Notes: generated from the letters alone by a model not told the origin. DNA of 64,000 nucleotides from Carya illinoinensis (GCF_018687715.1 NC_056762.1:19461364-19525363); one strand, 5' to 3'; positions 1 through 8,737 are shown, counted from the stretch's first letter. Translations and numbers: made by a program.

Positions 1-93
1 ATGGGTATCGATCAGATCGCCGGTTGGCATGGGATAGGCATGGTGCGGCTAGGTCGTAATAGGATTATATTAGTTTTTCGCTGGTAGCATGAT
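1..93 (+). repeat. Partial class A spacer at the window edge
   Basis: The window opens inside a class A spacer: TATCGATCAG and GGCATGGTGC are both A-specific. It supplies the upstream promoter region of the first complete gene. The gene it belongs to lies outside the window. Confidence 0.95.
65..72 (+). promoter_or_regulatory. TATA-like Pol III upstream element (model, unit 1)
   Basis: TTATATTA lies at -29 to -22 relative to the gene start at 94. Plant 5S genes are known to use a TATA-like motif near -28 as well as the internal promoter. A GC dinucleotide follows at 80-81 (-14/-13). The base at -1 is T, whereas C is described for Arabidopsis. The same arrangement precedes nearly every gene in the window. 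An A-to-T change at -22 is found before the genes at 4648, 6782, 9807 and 52791. Confidence 0.75.
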
Positions 94-142
94 GGGTGCG
101 ATCATACCAGCACTAATGCACCGGATCCCATCAGAACTCCGC

Positions 143-157
143 AGTTAAGCGTGCTTG
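143..157 (+). promoter_or_regulatory. Internal A-box (model, unit 1)
   Basis: Gene positions 50-64 (AGTTAAGCGTGCTTG) match the A-box of the plant 5S internal control region. Substitutions here elsewhere in the array are T53G (unit 30), G56T (units 109, 111, 174, 176) and C61T (units 98, 173). Confidence 0.85.
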
Positions 158-159
158 GG

Positions 160-165
160 CGAGAG
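160..165 (+). promoter_or_regulatory. Intermediate element (model, unit 1)
   Basis: Gene positions 67-72 (CGAGAG), the intermediate element of the type 1 Pol III internal promoter. I found no substitution in it in any unit. Confidence 0.75.
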
Positions 166-172
166 TAGTACT

Positions 173-190
173 AGGATGGGTGACCTCCTG
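173..190 (+). promoter_or_regulatory. Internal C-box (model, unit 1)
   Basis: Gene positions 80-97 (AGGATGGGTGACCTCCTG) match the C-box, the main TFIIIA contact region. C94A changes it in units 17 and 24, and single-base deletions touch its 3' end in units 112, 117 and 122. Confidence 0.85.
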
Positions 191-215
191 GGAAGTCCTC
201 GTGTTGCACCCCCCC

Positions 216-226
216 TTTTTATTTTT
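216..226 (+). terminator. Pol III terminator, T5-A-T5 form (classes S and A)
   Basis: TTTTTATTTTT follows the C7 tract. A run of four or more T on the non-template strand is the standard Pol III stop signal, so the first T5 should suffice and the second act as backup. Found in essentially all class S and A units. Confidence 0.85.
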
Positions 227-390
227 ACCGCATCTCCGGTCGGATGCACCGGAACGACAACCGGGCAATGGATTCTTAGGAAAATCGCACCGACCCCATC
301 GCTATCAATCAGATCGCCAGTTGGCATGGGATAGGCAGGGTGCGGCTAGGTCGTAATAGGATTATATTAGTTTTTCGCTGGTAGCATGAT

Positions 391-509
391 GGGTGCGATC
401 ATACCAGCACTAATGCAACGGATCCCATCAGAACTCCGCAGTTAAGCGTGCTTGGGCGAGAGTAGTACTAGGATGGGTGACCTCCTGGGAAGTCCTCGTG
501 TTGCACCCC
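391..509 (+). rRNA. 5S rRNA: 5S rRNA gene, unit 2 (class B-D)
   Basis: 308-bp unit. Private C28A in the gene. Spacer has the perfect hairpin (592-610) and T-to-G at -16 of the next gene. Confidence 0.96.
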
Positions 510-512
510 CCC

Positions 513-523
513 TTTTAATTTTT
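513..523 (+). terminator. Pol III terminator, T4-AA-T5 form (class B)
   Basis: TTTTAATTTTT replaces TTTTTATTTTT in class B units. The first run is the minimal T4, so read-through to the second T5 run may be more frequent than in classes S and A. That last point is inference. Confidence 0.8.
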
Positions 524-591
524 ACCGCATCTCTGGTCGGATGGACCGGAACGAGAACCAGGGAATGGATTTTTAGGAAAATCGCACCGAC

Positions 592-610
592 CCCATCGCG
601 TAGCGATGGG
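592..610 (+). repeat. Spacer hairpin, perfect form (class B-D)
   Basis: CCCATCGC and GCGATGGG form an 8-bp perfect inverted repeat around the loop GTA. In A and B-N spacers the right arm is GCAATGGG (one mismatch). It is GCAATGAG in units 20, 27, 37, 56, GCAATGCG in units 43, 47, 62, 76, and GCATTGGG in units 197 and 203. Class S spacers lack the loop and the right arm. Confidence 0.85.
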
Positions 611-698
611 TATCGGTCAGATCGCCGGTTGGCATGAGATAGGCAGGGTGCGGCTAGGTCGTAATAGGATTATATTAGTTTTGCGCTGGTAGCATGAT

Positions 699-817
699 GG
701 GTGCGATCATACCAGCACTAATGCACCGGATCCCATCAGAACTCCGCAGTTAAGCGTGCTTGGGCGAGAGTAGTACTAGGATGGGTGACCTCCTGGGAAG
801 TCCTCGTGTTGCACCCC
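699..817 (+). rRNA. 5S rRNA: 5S rRNA gene, unit 3 (class S)
   Basis: 297-bp unit, consensus gene. Upstream region carries G at -16 (GCGCTGG). Confidence 0.97.
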
Positions 818-840
818 CCCTTTTTATTTTTACCGCATCT

Positions 841-857
841 CCGGTCGGATGGACCGG
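841..857 (+). repeat. Spacer inverted repeat CCGGTC/GACCGG
   Basis: Six-base arms around a 5-nt loop (GGATG), perfect in class S and A spacers. Class B reads CTGGTC on the left, breaking one pair. Seven S units (4, 8, 12, 52, 67, 81 and partly linked variants) change the loop to TGATG or keep GGATG. Confidence 0.65.
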
Positions 858-995
858 AACGACAACCGGGCAATGGATTCTTAGGAAAATCGCACCGACC
901 CCATCGCTATCAATCAGATCGCCAGTTGGCATGGGATAGGCAGGGTGCGGCTAGGTCGTAATAGGATTATATTAGTTTTTCGCTGGTAGCACGAT

Positions 996-1114
996 GGGTG
1001 CGATCATACCAGCACTAATGCACCGGATCCCATCAGAACTCCGCAGTTAAGCGTGCTTGGGCGAGAGTAGTAGTAGGATGGGTGACCTCCTGGGAAGTCC
1101 TCGTGTTGCACCCC
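996..1114 (+). rRNA. 5S rRNA: 5S rRNA gene, unit 4 (class S)
   Basis: 297-bp unit. C78G between the intermediate element and C-box. T-to-C at -4 upstream. Spacer reads GGTCTGATGG, otherwise seen with the A11C/C47A genes. Confidence 0.96.
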
Positions 1115-1292
1115 CCCTTTTTATTTTTACCGCATCTCCGGTCTGATGGACCGGAACGACAACCGGGCAATGGATTCTTAGGAAAATCGCACCGACCCCA
1201 TCGCTATCAATCAGATCGCCAGTTGGCATGGGATAGGCAGGGTGCGGCTAGGTCGTAATAGGATTATATTAGTTTTTCGCTGGTAGCATGAT

Positions 1293-1411
1293 GGGTGCGA
1301 TCATACCAGCACTAATGCACCGGATCCCATCAGAACTCCGCAGTTAAGCGTGCTTGGGCGAGAGTAGTACTAGGATGGGTGACCTCCTGGGAAGTCCTCG
1401 TGTTGCACCCC
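1293..1411 (+). rRNA. 5S rRNA: 5S rRNA gene, unit 5 (class B-D)
   Basis: 308-bp unit, consensus gene. G at -16 of the next gene. Confidence 0.97.
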
Positions 1412-1600
1412 CCCTTTTAATTTTTACCGCATCTCTGGTCGGATGGACCGGAACGAGAACCAGGGAATGGATTTTTAGGAAAATCGCACCGACCCCATCG
1501 CGTAGCGATGGGTATCGGTCAGATCGCCGGTTGGCATGAGATAGGCAGGGTGCGGCTAGGTCGTAATAGGATTATATTAGTTTTGCGCTGGTAGCATGAT

Positions 1601-1719
1601 GGGTGCGATCATACCAGCACTAATGCACCGGATCCCATCAGAACTCCGCAGTTAAGCGTGCTTGGGCGAGAGTAGTACTAGGATGGGTGACCTCCTGGGA
1701 AGTCCTCGTGTTGCACCCC
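1601..1719 (+). rRNA. 5S rRNA: 5S rRNA gene, unit 6 (class B-N)
   Basis: 308-bp unit, consensus gene. Confidence 0.97.
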
Positions 1720-1908
1720 CCCTTTTAATTTTTACCGCATCTCTGGTCGGATGGACCGGAACGAGAACCAGGGAATGGATTTTTAGGAAAATCGCACCGA
1801 CCCCATCGCGTAGCAATGGGTATCGGTCAGATCGCCGGTTGGCATGAGATAGGCAGGGTGCGGCTAGGTCGTAATAGGATTATATTAGTTTTTCGCTGGT
1901 AGCATGAT

Positions 1909-2027
1909 GGGTGCGATCATACCAGCACTAATGCACCGGATCCCATCAGAACTCCGCAGTTAAGCGTGCTTGGGCGAGAGTAGTACTAGGATGGGTGACC
2001 TCCTGGGAAGTCCTCGTGTTGCACCCC
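1909..2027 (+). rRNA. 5S rRNA: 5S rRNA gene, unit 7 (class A)
   Basis: 308-bp unit, consensus gene. The last C of the C7 tract is G, directly before the terminator. Confidence 0.97.
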
Positions 2028-2216
2028 CCGTTTTTATTTTTACCGCATCTCCGGTCGGATGGACCGGAACGACAACCGGGCAATGGATTCTTAGGAAAAT
2101 CGCACCGACCCCATCGCGTAGCAATGGGTATCGATCAGATCGCCGGTTGGCATGGGATAGGCATGGTGCGGCTAGGTCGTAATAGGATTATATTAGTTTT
2201 TCGCTGGTAGCATGAT

Positions 2217-2335
2217 GGGTGCGATCCTACCAGCACTAATGCACCGGATCCCATCAGAACTCAGCAGTTAAGCGTGCTTGGGCGAGAGTAGTACTAGGAT
2301 GGGTGACCTCCTGGGAAGTCCTCGTGTTGCACCCC
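2217..2335 (+). rRNA. 5S rRNA: 5S rRNA gene, unit 8 (class S)
   Basis: 297-bp unit. A11C (loop A) and C47A (expected partner G30, helix III). Spacer loop variant GGTCTGATGG. Confidence 0.95.
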
Positions 2336-2513
2336 CCCTTTTTATTTTTACCGCATCTCCGGTCTGATGGACCGGAACGACAACCGGGCAATGGATTCTT
2401 AGGAAAATCGCACCGACCCCATCGCTATCAATCAGATCGCCAGTTGGCATGGGATAGGCAGGGTGCGGCTAGGTCGTAATAGGATTATATTAGTTTTTCG
2501 CTGGTAGCATGAT

Positions 2514-2632
2514 GGGTGCGATCATACCAGCACTAATGCACCGGATCCCATCAGAACTCCGCAGTTAAGCGTGCTTGGGCGAGAGTAGTACTAGGATGGG
2601 TGACCTCCTGTGAAATCCTCGTGTTGCACCCC
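2514..2632 (+). rRNA. 5S rRNA: 5S rRNA gene, unit 9 (class B-N)
   Basis: 308-bp unit. G98T and G102A just after the C-box. Spacer reads GAACAAGAACC (private with unit 13). G at -16 of the next gene. Confidence 0.93.
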
Positions 2633-2821
2633 CCCTTTTAATTTTTACCGCATCTCTGGTCGGATGGACCGGAACAAGAACCAGGGAATGGATTTTTAGG
2701 AAAATCGCACCGACCCCATCGCGTAGCAATGGGTATCGGTCAGATCGCCGGTTGGCATGAGATAGGCAGGGTGCGGCTAGGTCGTAATAGGATTATATTA
2801 GTTTTGCGCTGGTAGCATGAT

Positions 2822-2940
2822 GGGTGCGATCATACCAGCACTAATGCACCGGATCCCATCAGAACTCCGCAGTTAAGCGTGCTTGGGCGAGAGTAGTACT
2901 AGGATGGGTGACCTCCTGGGAAGTCCTCGTGTTGCACCCC
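2822..2940 (+). rRNA. 5S rRNA: 5S rRNA gene, unit 10 (class B-N)
   Basis: 308-bp unit, consensus gene. Confidence 0.97.
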
Positions 2941-3129
2941 CCCTTTTAATTTTTACCGCATCTCTGGTCGGATGGACCGGAACGAGAACCAGGGAATGGA
3001 TTTTTAGGAAAATCGCACCGACCCCATCGCGTAGCAATGGGTATCGGTCAGATCGCCGGTTGGCATGAGATAGGCAGGGTGCGGCTAGGTCGTAATAGGA
3101 TTATATTAGTTTTTCGCTGGTAGCATGAT

Positions 3130-3248
3130 GGGTGCGATCATACCAGCACTAATGCACCGGATCCCATCAGAACTCCGCAGTTAAGCGTGCTTGGGCGAGA
3201 GTAGTACTAGGATGGGTGACCTCCTGGGAAGTCCTCGTGTTGCACCCC
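3130..3248 (+). rRNA. 5S rRNA: 5S rRNA gene, unit 11 (class A)
   Basis: 308-bp unit, consensus gene. Counterpart of unit 7 without its C-tract change. Confidence 0.97.
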
Positions 3249-3437
3249 CCCTTTTTATTTTTACCGCATCTCCGGTCGGATGGACCGGAACGACAACCGG
3301 GCAATGGATTCTTAGGAAAATCGCACCGACCCCATCGCGTAGCAATGGGTATCGATCAGATCGCCGGTTGGCATGGGATAGGCATGGTGCGGCTAGGTCG
3401 TAATAGGATTATATTAGTTTTTCGCTGGTAGCATGAT

Positions 3438-3556
3438 GGGTGCGATCCTACCAGCACTAATGCACCGGATCCCATCAGAACTCAGCAGTTAAGCGTGCTT
3501 GGGCGAGAGTAGTACTAGGATGGGTGACCTCCTGGGAAGTCCTCGTGTTGCACCCC
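3438..3556 (+). rRNA. 5S rRNA: 5S rRNA gene, unit 12 (class S)
   Basis: 297-bp unit. A11C and C47A; copy of unit 8. Confidence 0.95.
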
Positions 3557-3734
3557 CCCTTTTTATTTTTACCGCATCTCCGGTCTGATGGACCGGAACG
3601 ACAACCGGGCAATGGATTCTTAGGAAAATCGCACCGACCCCATCGCTATCAATCAGATCGCCAGTTGGCATGGGATAGGCAGGGTGCGGCTAGGTCGTAA
3701 TAGGATTATATTAGTTTTTCGCTGGTAGCATGAT

Positions 3735-3853
3735 GGGTGCGATCATACCAGCACTAATGCACCGGATCCCATCAGAACTCCGCAGTTAAGCGTGCTTGGG
3801 CGAGAGTAGTACTAGGATGGGTGACCTCCTGTGAAATCCTCGTGTTGCACCCC
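3735..3853 (+). rRNA. 5S rRNA: 5S rRNA gene, unit 13 (class B-N)
   Basis: 308-bp unit. G98T and G102A; copy of unit 9 but with T at -16 of the next gene. Confidence 0.93.
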
Positions 3854-4042
3854 CCCTTTTAATTTTTACCGCATCTCTGGTCGGATGGACCGGAACAAGA
3901 ACCAGGGAATGGATTTTTAGGAAAATCGCACCGACCCCATCGCGTAGCAATGGGTATCGGTCAGATCGCCGGTTGGCATGAGATAGGCAGGGTGCGGCTA
4001 GGTCGTAATAGGATTATATTAGTTTTTCGCTGGTAGCATGAT

Positions 4043-4161
4043 GGGTGCGATCATACCAGCACTAATGCACCGGATCCCATCAGAACTCCGCAGTTAAGCG
4101 TGCTTGGGCGAGAGTAGTACTAGGATGGGTGACCTCCTGGGAAGTCCTCGTGTTGCACCCC
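4043..4161 (+). rRNA. 5S rRNA: 5S rRNA gene, unit 14 (class B-N)
   Basis: 308-bp unit, consensus gene. Confidence 0.97.
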
Positions 4162-4350
4162 CCCTTTTAATTTTTACCGCATCTCTGGTCGGATGGACCG
4201 GAACGAGAACCAGGGAATGGATTTTTAGGAAAATCGCACCGACCCCATCGCGTAGCAATGGGTATCGGTCAGATCGCCGGTTGGCATGAGATAGGCAGGG
4301 TGCGGCTAGGTCGTAATAGGATTATATTAGTTTTTCGCTGGTAGCATGAT

Positions 4351-4469
4351 GGGTGCGATCGTACCAGCACTAATGCACCGGATCCCATCAGAACTCCGCA
4401 GTTAAGCGTGCTTGGGCGAGAGTAGTACTAGGATGGGTGACCTCCTGGGAAGTCCTCGTGTTGCACCCC
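4351..4469 (+). rRNA. 5S rRNA: 5S rRNA gene, unit 15 (class S)
   Basis: 297-bp unit. A11G. Spacer CCGAGCCC and A-to-T at -22 of the next gene. Confidence 0.96.
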
Positions 4470-4647
4470 CCCTTTTTATTTTTACCGCATCTCCGGTCGG
4501 ATGGACCGGAACGACAACCGGGCAATGGATTCTTAGGAAAATCGCACCGAGCCCATCGCTATCAATCAGATCGCCAGTTGGCATGGGATAGGCAGGGTGC
4601 GGCTAGGTCGTAATAGGATTATATTTGTTTTTCGCTGGTAGCATGAT

Positions 4648-4766
4648 GGGTGCGATCATACCAGCACTAATGCACCGGATCCCATCAGAACTCCGCAGTT
4701 AAGCGTGCTTGGGCGAGAGTAGTACTAGGATGGGTGACCTCCTGGGAAGTCCTCGTGTTGCACCCC
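4648..4766 (+). rRNA. 5S rRNA: 5S rRNA gene, unit 16 (class B-G)
   Basis: 308-bp unit, consensus gene. TATA-like element altered at -22. Confidence 0.97.
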
Positions 4767-4955
4767 CCCTTTTAATTTTTACCGCATCTCTGGTCGGATG
4801 GACCGGAACGAGAACCGGGGAATGGATTTTTAGGAAAATCGCACCGACCCCATCGCGTAGCAATGGGTATCGGTCAGATCGCCGGTTGGCATGAGATAGG
4901 CAGGGTGCGGCTAGGTCGTAATAGGATTATATTAGTTTTTCGCTGGTAGCATGAT

Positions 4956-5074
4956 GGGTGCGATCATACCAGCACTAATGCACCGGATCCCATCAGAACT
5001 CCGCAGTTAAGCGTGCTTGGGCGAGAGTAGTACTAGGATGGGTGACCTACTGGGAAGTCCTCGTGTTGCACCCC
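4956..5074 (+). rRNA. 5S rRNA: 5S rRNA gene, unit 17 (class A)
   Basis: 308-bp unit. C94A inside the C-box, shared only with unit 24; could weaken TFIIIA binding. Confidence 0.95.
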
Positions 5075-5263
5075 CCCTTTTTATTTTTACCGCATCTCCG
5101 GTCGGATGGACCGGAACGACAACCGGGCAATGGATTCTTAGGAAAATCGCACCGACCCCATCGCGTAGCAATGGGTATCGATCAGATCGCCGGTTGGCAT
5201 GGGATAGGCATGGTGCGGCTAGGTCGTAATAGGATTATATTAGTTTTTCGCTGGTAGCATGAT

Positions 5264-5382
5264 GGGTGCGATCATACCAGCACTAATGCACCGGATCCCA
5301 TCAGAACTCCGCAGTTAAGCGTGCTTGGGCGAGAGTAGTACTAGGATGGGTGACCTCCTGGGAAGTCCTCGTGTTGCACCCC
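5264..5382 (+). rRNA. 5S rRNA: 5S rRNA gene, unit 18 (class S)
   Basis: 297-bp unit, consensus gene. Spacer GGTCATAAT (CG to CA). Confidence 0.97.
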
Positions 5383-5560
5383 CCCTTTTTATTTTTACCG
5401 CATCTCCGGTCGGATGGACCGGAACGACAACCGGGCAATGGATTCTTAGGAAAATCGCACCGACCCCATCGCTATCAATCAGATCGCCAGTTGGCATGGG
5501 ATAGGCAGGGTGCGGCTAGGTCATAATAGGATTATATTAGTTTTTCGCTGGTAGCATGAT

Positions 5561-5679
5561 GGGTGCGATCATACCAGCACTAATGCACCGGATCCCATCA
5601 GAACTCCGCAGTTAAGCGTGCTTGGGCGAGAGTAGTACTAGGATGGGTGACCTCCTGGGAAGTCCTCGTGTTGCACCCC
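5561..5679 (+). rRNA. 5S rRNA: 5S rRNA gene, unit 19 (class B-D)
   Basis: 308-bp unit, consensus gene. G at -16 of the next gene. Confidence 0.97.
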
Positions 5680-5868
5680 CCCTTTTAATTTTTACCGCAT
5701 CTCTGGTCGGATGGACCGGAACGAGAACCAGGGAATGGATTTTTAGGAAAATCGCACCGACCCCATCGCGTAGCGATGGGTATCGGTCAGATCGCCGGTT
5801 GGCATGAGATAGGCAGGGTGCGGCTAGGTCGTAATAGGATTATATTAGTTTTGCGCTGGTAGCATGAT

Positions 5869-5987
5869 GGGTGCGATCATACCAGCACTAATGCACCGGA
5901 TCCCATCAGAACTCCGCAGTTAAGCGTGCTTGGGCGAGAGTAGTACTAGGATGGGTGACCTCCTGGGAAGTCCTCGTGTTGCACCCC
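5869..5987 (+). rRNA. 5S rRNA: 5S rRNA gene, unit 20 (class B)
   Basis: 308-bp unit, consensus gene. Hairpin arm GCAATGAG. Confidence 0.97.
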
Positions 5988-6176
5988 CCCTTTTAATTTT
6001 TACCGCATCTCTGGTCGGATGGACCGGAACGAGAACCAGGGAATGGATTTTTAGGAAAATCGCACCGACCCCATCGCGTAGCAATGAGTATCGGTCAGAT
6101 CGCCGGTTGGCATGAGATAGGCAGGGTGCGGCTAGGTCGTAATAGGATTATATTAGTTTTTCGCTGGTAGCATGAT

Positions 6177-6295
6177 GGGTGCGATCATACCAGCACTAAT
6201 GCACCGGATCCCATCAGAACTCCGCAGTTAAGCGTGCTTGGGCGAGAGTAGTACTAGGATGGGTGACCTCCTGGGAAGTCCTCGTGTTGCACCCC
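6177..6295 (+). rRNA. 5S rRNA: 5S rRNA gene, unit 21 (class B-N)
   Basis: 308-bp unit, consensus gene. Confidence 0.97.
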
Positions 6296-6484
6296 CCCTT
6301 TTAATTTTTACCGCATCTCTGGTCGGATGGACCGGAACGAGAACCAGGGAATGGATTTTTAGGAAAATCGCACCGACCCCATCGCGTAGCAATGGGTATC
6401 GGTCAGATCGCCGGTTGGCATGAGATAGGCAGGGTGCGGCTAGGTCGTAATAGGATTATATTAGTTTTTCGCTGGTAGCATGAT

Positions 6485-6603
6485 GGGTGCGATCGTACCA
6501 GCACTAATGCACCGGATCCCATCAGAACTCCGCAGTTAAGCGTGCTTGGGCGAGAGTAGTACTAGGATGGGTGACCTCCTGGGAAGTCCTCGTGTTGCAC
6601 CCC
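6485..6603 (+). rRNA. 5S rRNA: 5S rRNA gene, unit 22 (class S)
   Basis: 297-bp unit. A11G; copy of unit 15. Confidence 0.96.
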
Positions 6604-6781
6604 CCCTTTTTATTTTTACCGCATCTCCGGTCGGATGGACCGGAACGACAACCGGGCAATGGATTCTTAGGAAAATCGCACCGAGCCCATCGCTATCAAT
6701 CAGATCGCCAGTTGGCATGGGATAGGCAGGGTGCGGCTAGGTCGTAATAGGATTATATTTGTTTTTCGCTGGTAGCATGAT

Positions 6782-6900
6782 GGGTGCGATCATACCAGCA
6801 CTAATGCACCGGATCCCATCAGAACTCCGCAGTTAAGCGTGCTTGGGCGAGAGTAGTACTAGGATGGGTGACCTCCTGGGAAGTCCTCGTGTTGCACCCC
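6782..6900 (+). rRNA. 5S rRNA: 5S rRNA gene, unit 23 (class B-G)
   Basis: 308-bp unit, consensus gene. A-to-T at -22. Confidence 0.97.
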
Positions 6901-7089
6901 CCCTTTTAATTTTTACCGCATCTCTGGTCGGATGGACCGGAACGAGAACCGGGGAATGGATTTTTAGGAAAATCGCACCGACCCCATCGCGTAGCAATGG
7001 GTATCGGTCAGATCGCCGGTTGGCATGAGATAGGCAGGGTGCGGCTAGGTCGTAATAGGATTATATTAGTTTTTCGCTGGTAGCATGAT

Positions 7090-7208
7090 GGGTGCGATCA
7101 TACCAGCACTAATGCACCGGATCCCATCAGAACTCCGCAGTTAAGCGTGCTTGGGCGAGAGTAGTACTAGGATGGGTGACCTACTGGGAAGTCCTCGTGT
7201 TGCACCCC
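7090..7208 (+). rRNA. 5S rRNA: 5S rRNA gene, unit 24 (class A)
   Basis: 308-bp unit. C94A in the C-box; copy of unit 17. Confidence 0.95.
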
Positions 7209-7397
7209 CCCTTTTTATTTTTACCGCATCTCCGGTCGGATGGACCGGAACGACAACCGGGCAATGGATTCTTAGGAAAATCGCACCGACCCCATCGCGT
7301 AGCAATGGGTATCGATCAGATCGCCGGTTGGCATGGGATAGGCATGGTGCGGCTAGGTCGTAATAGGATTATATTAGTTTTTCGCTGGTAGCATGAT

Positions 7398-7516
7398 GGG
7401 TGCGATCATACCAGCACTAATGCACCGGATCCCATCAGAACTCCGCAGTTAAGCGTGCTTGGGCGAGAGTAGTACTAGGATGGGTGACCTCCTGGGAAGT
7501 CCTCGTGTTGCACCCC
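7398..7516 (+). rRNA. 5S rRNA: 5S rRNA gene, unit 25 (class S)
   Basis: 297-bp unit, consensus gene. Spacer GGTCATAAT. Confidence 0.97.
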
Positions 7517-7694
7517 CCCTTTTTATTTTTACCGCATCTCCGGTCGGATGGACCGGAACGACAACCGGGCAATGGATTCTTAGGAAAATCGCACCGACCC
7601 CATCGCTATCAATCAGATCGCCAGTTGGCATGGGATAGGCAGGGTGCGGCTAGGTCATAATAGGATTATATTAGTTTTTCGCTGGTAGCATGAT

Positions 7695-7813
7695 GGGTGC
7701 GATCATACCAGCACTAATGCACCGGATCCCATCAGAACTCCGCAGTTAAGCGTGCTTGGGCGAGAGTAGTACTAGGATGGGTGACCTCCTGGGAAGTCCT
7801 CGTGTTGCACCCC
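7695..7813 (+). rRNA. 5S rRNA: 5S rRNA gene, unit 26 (class B-D)
   Basis: 308-bp unit, consensus gene. G at -16 of the next gene. Confidence 0.97.
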
Positions 7814-8002
7814 CCCTTTTAATTTTTACCGCATCTCTGGTCGGATGGACCGGAACGAGAACCAGGGAATGGATTTTTAGGAAAATCGCACCGACCCCAT
7901 CGCGTAGCGATGGGTATCGGTCAGATCGCCGGTTGGCATGAGATAGGCAGGGTGCGGCTAGGTCGTAATAGGATTATATTAGTTTTGCGCTGGTAGCATG
8001 AT

Positions 8003-8121
8003 GGGTGCGATCATACCAGCACTAATGCACCGGATCCCATCAGAACTCCGCAGTTAAGCGTGCTTGGGCGAGAGTAGTACTAGGATGGGTGACCTCCTGG
8101 GAAGTCCTCGTGTTGCACCCC
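8003..8121 (+). rRNA. 5S rRNA: 5S rRNA gene, unit 27 (class B)
   Basis: 308-bp unit, consensus gene. Hairpin arm GCAATGAG. Confidence 0.97.
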
Positions 8122-8310
8122 CCCTTTTAATTTTTACCGCATCTCTGGTCGGATGGACCGGAACGAGAACCAGGGAATGGATTTTTAGGAAAATCGCACC
8201 GACCCCATCGCGTAGCAATGAGTATCGGTCAGATCGCCGGTTGGCATGAGATAGGCAGGGTGCGGCTAGGTCGTAATAGGATTATATTAGTTTTTCGCTG
8301 GTAGCATGAT

Positions 8311-8429
8311 GGGTGCGATCATACCAGCACTAATGCACCGGATCCCATCAGAACTCCGCAGTTAAGCGTGCTTGGGCGAGAGTAGTACTAGGATGGGTGA
8401 CCTCCTGGGAAGTCCTCGTGTTGCACCCC
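8311..8429 (+). rRNA. 5S rRNA: 5S rRNA gene, unit 28 (class B-N)
   Basis: 308-bp unit, consensus gene. Confidence 0.97.
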
Positions 8430-8618
8430 CCCTTTTAATTTTTACCGCATCTCTGGTCGGATGGACCGGAACGAGAACCAGGGAATGGATTTTTAGGAAA
8501 ATCGCACCGACCCCATCGCGTAGCAATGGGTATCGGTCAGATCGCCGGTTGGCATGAGATAGGCAGGGTGCGGCTAGGTCGTAATAGGATTATATTAGTT
8601 TTTCGCTGGTAGCATGAT

Positions 8619-8737
8619 GGGTGCGATCGTACCAGCACTAATGCACCGGATCCCATCAGAACTCCGCAGTTAAGCGTGCTTGGGCGAGAGTAGTACTAGG
8701 ATGGGTGACCTCCTGGGAAGTCCTCGTGTTGCACCCC
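8619..8737 (+). rRNA. 5S rRNA: 5S rRNA gene, unit 29 (class S)
   Basis: 297-bp unit. A11G as in units 15 and 22, but the spacer has the usual CCGACCCC. Confidence 0.96.

Larger units (their letters stand above)
94..212 (+). rRNA. 5S rRNA: 5S rRNA gene, unit 1 (class S) - model entry
   Basis: Encodes the 5S RNA of the cytosolic large ribosomal subunit, transcribed by RNA polymerase III with TFIIIA. The start is set at GGGTGCG because GGGTGC (1-6) pairs with GCACCC (113-118) to close helix I, and GUGCUUGG (58-65) pairs with CCAGCAC (14-20) in helix II. The 119-nt length fits the usual 118-121 nt. Internal promoter boxes are at gene positions 50-64, 67-72 and 80-97. A C7 tract and TTTTTATTTTT follow. 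Unit 297 bp. The gene matches the window consensus; the spacer has a private G-to-C at 246. The true 3' end could be 1-2 nt later within the C-tract. Positions quoted in the other entries count from this start. Confidence 0.98.
1909..4350 (+). repeat. Higher-order repeat: 1221-bp tetramer, two copies
   Basis: Copies 1909-3129 and 3130-4350, each A, S, B, B. Both share A11C/C47A in the second gene and G98T/G102A in the third, so they were copied as a block. Confidence 0.9.
4351..8618 (+). repeat. Higher-order repeat: 2134-bp heptamer, two adjacent copies
   Basis: Copies 4351-6484 and 6485-8618, each S, B-G, A, S, B-D, B, B-N. Shared private marks: A11G, CCGAGCCC in the first spacer, A-to-T at -22, C94A, GGTCATAAT and GCAATGAG. 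A third copy lies at 9510-11643. Confidence 0.92.

Noticed and set aside
145..327. Minus-strand open frame of 60 codons recurring in every class S unit
   Set aside because: It overlaps the antisense of the 5S gene and the spacer, recurs with the repeat, and is lost or lengthened by single-base changes with no sign of codon-level constraint.
339..346. Spacer motif GGGTGCGG resembling the start of the 5S gene
   Set aside because: Similarity stops after about seven bases; no A-box or C-box follows, so it is not a degenerate gene copy.
452..637. Plus-strand frames of 61, 70 and 71 codons beginning inside the 5S gene
   Set aside because: They start within the rRNA (TTG or GTG), differ by spacer class only, and have no ribosome-entry signal or known protein similarity that I recognise. 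They are by-products of the repeat.
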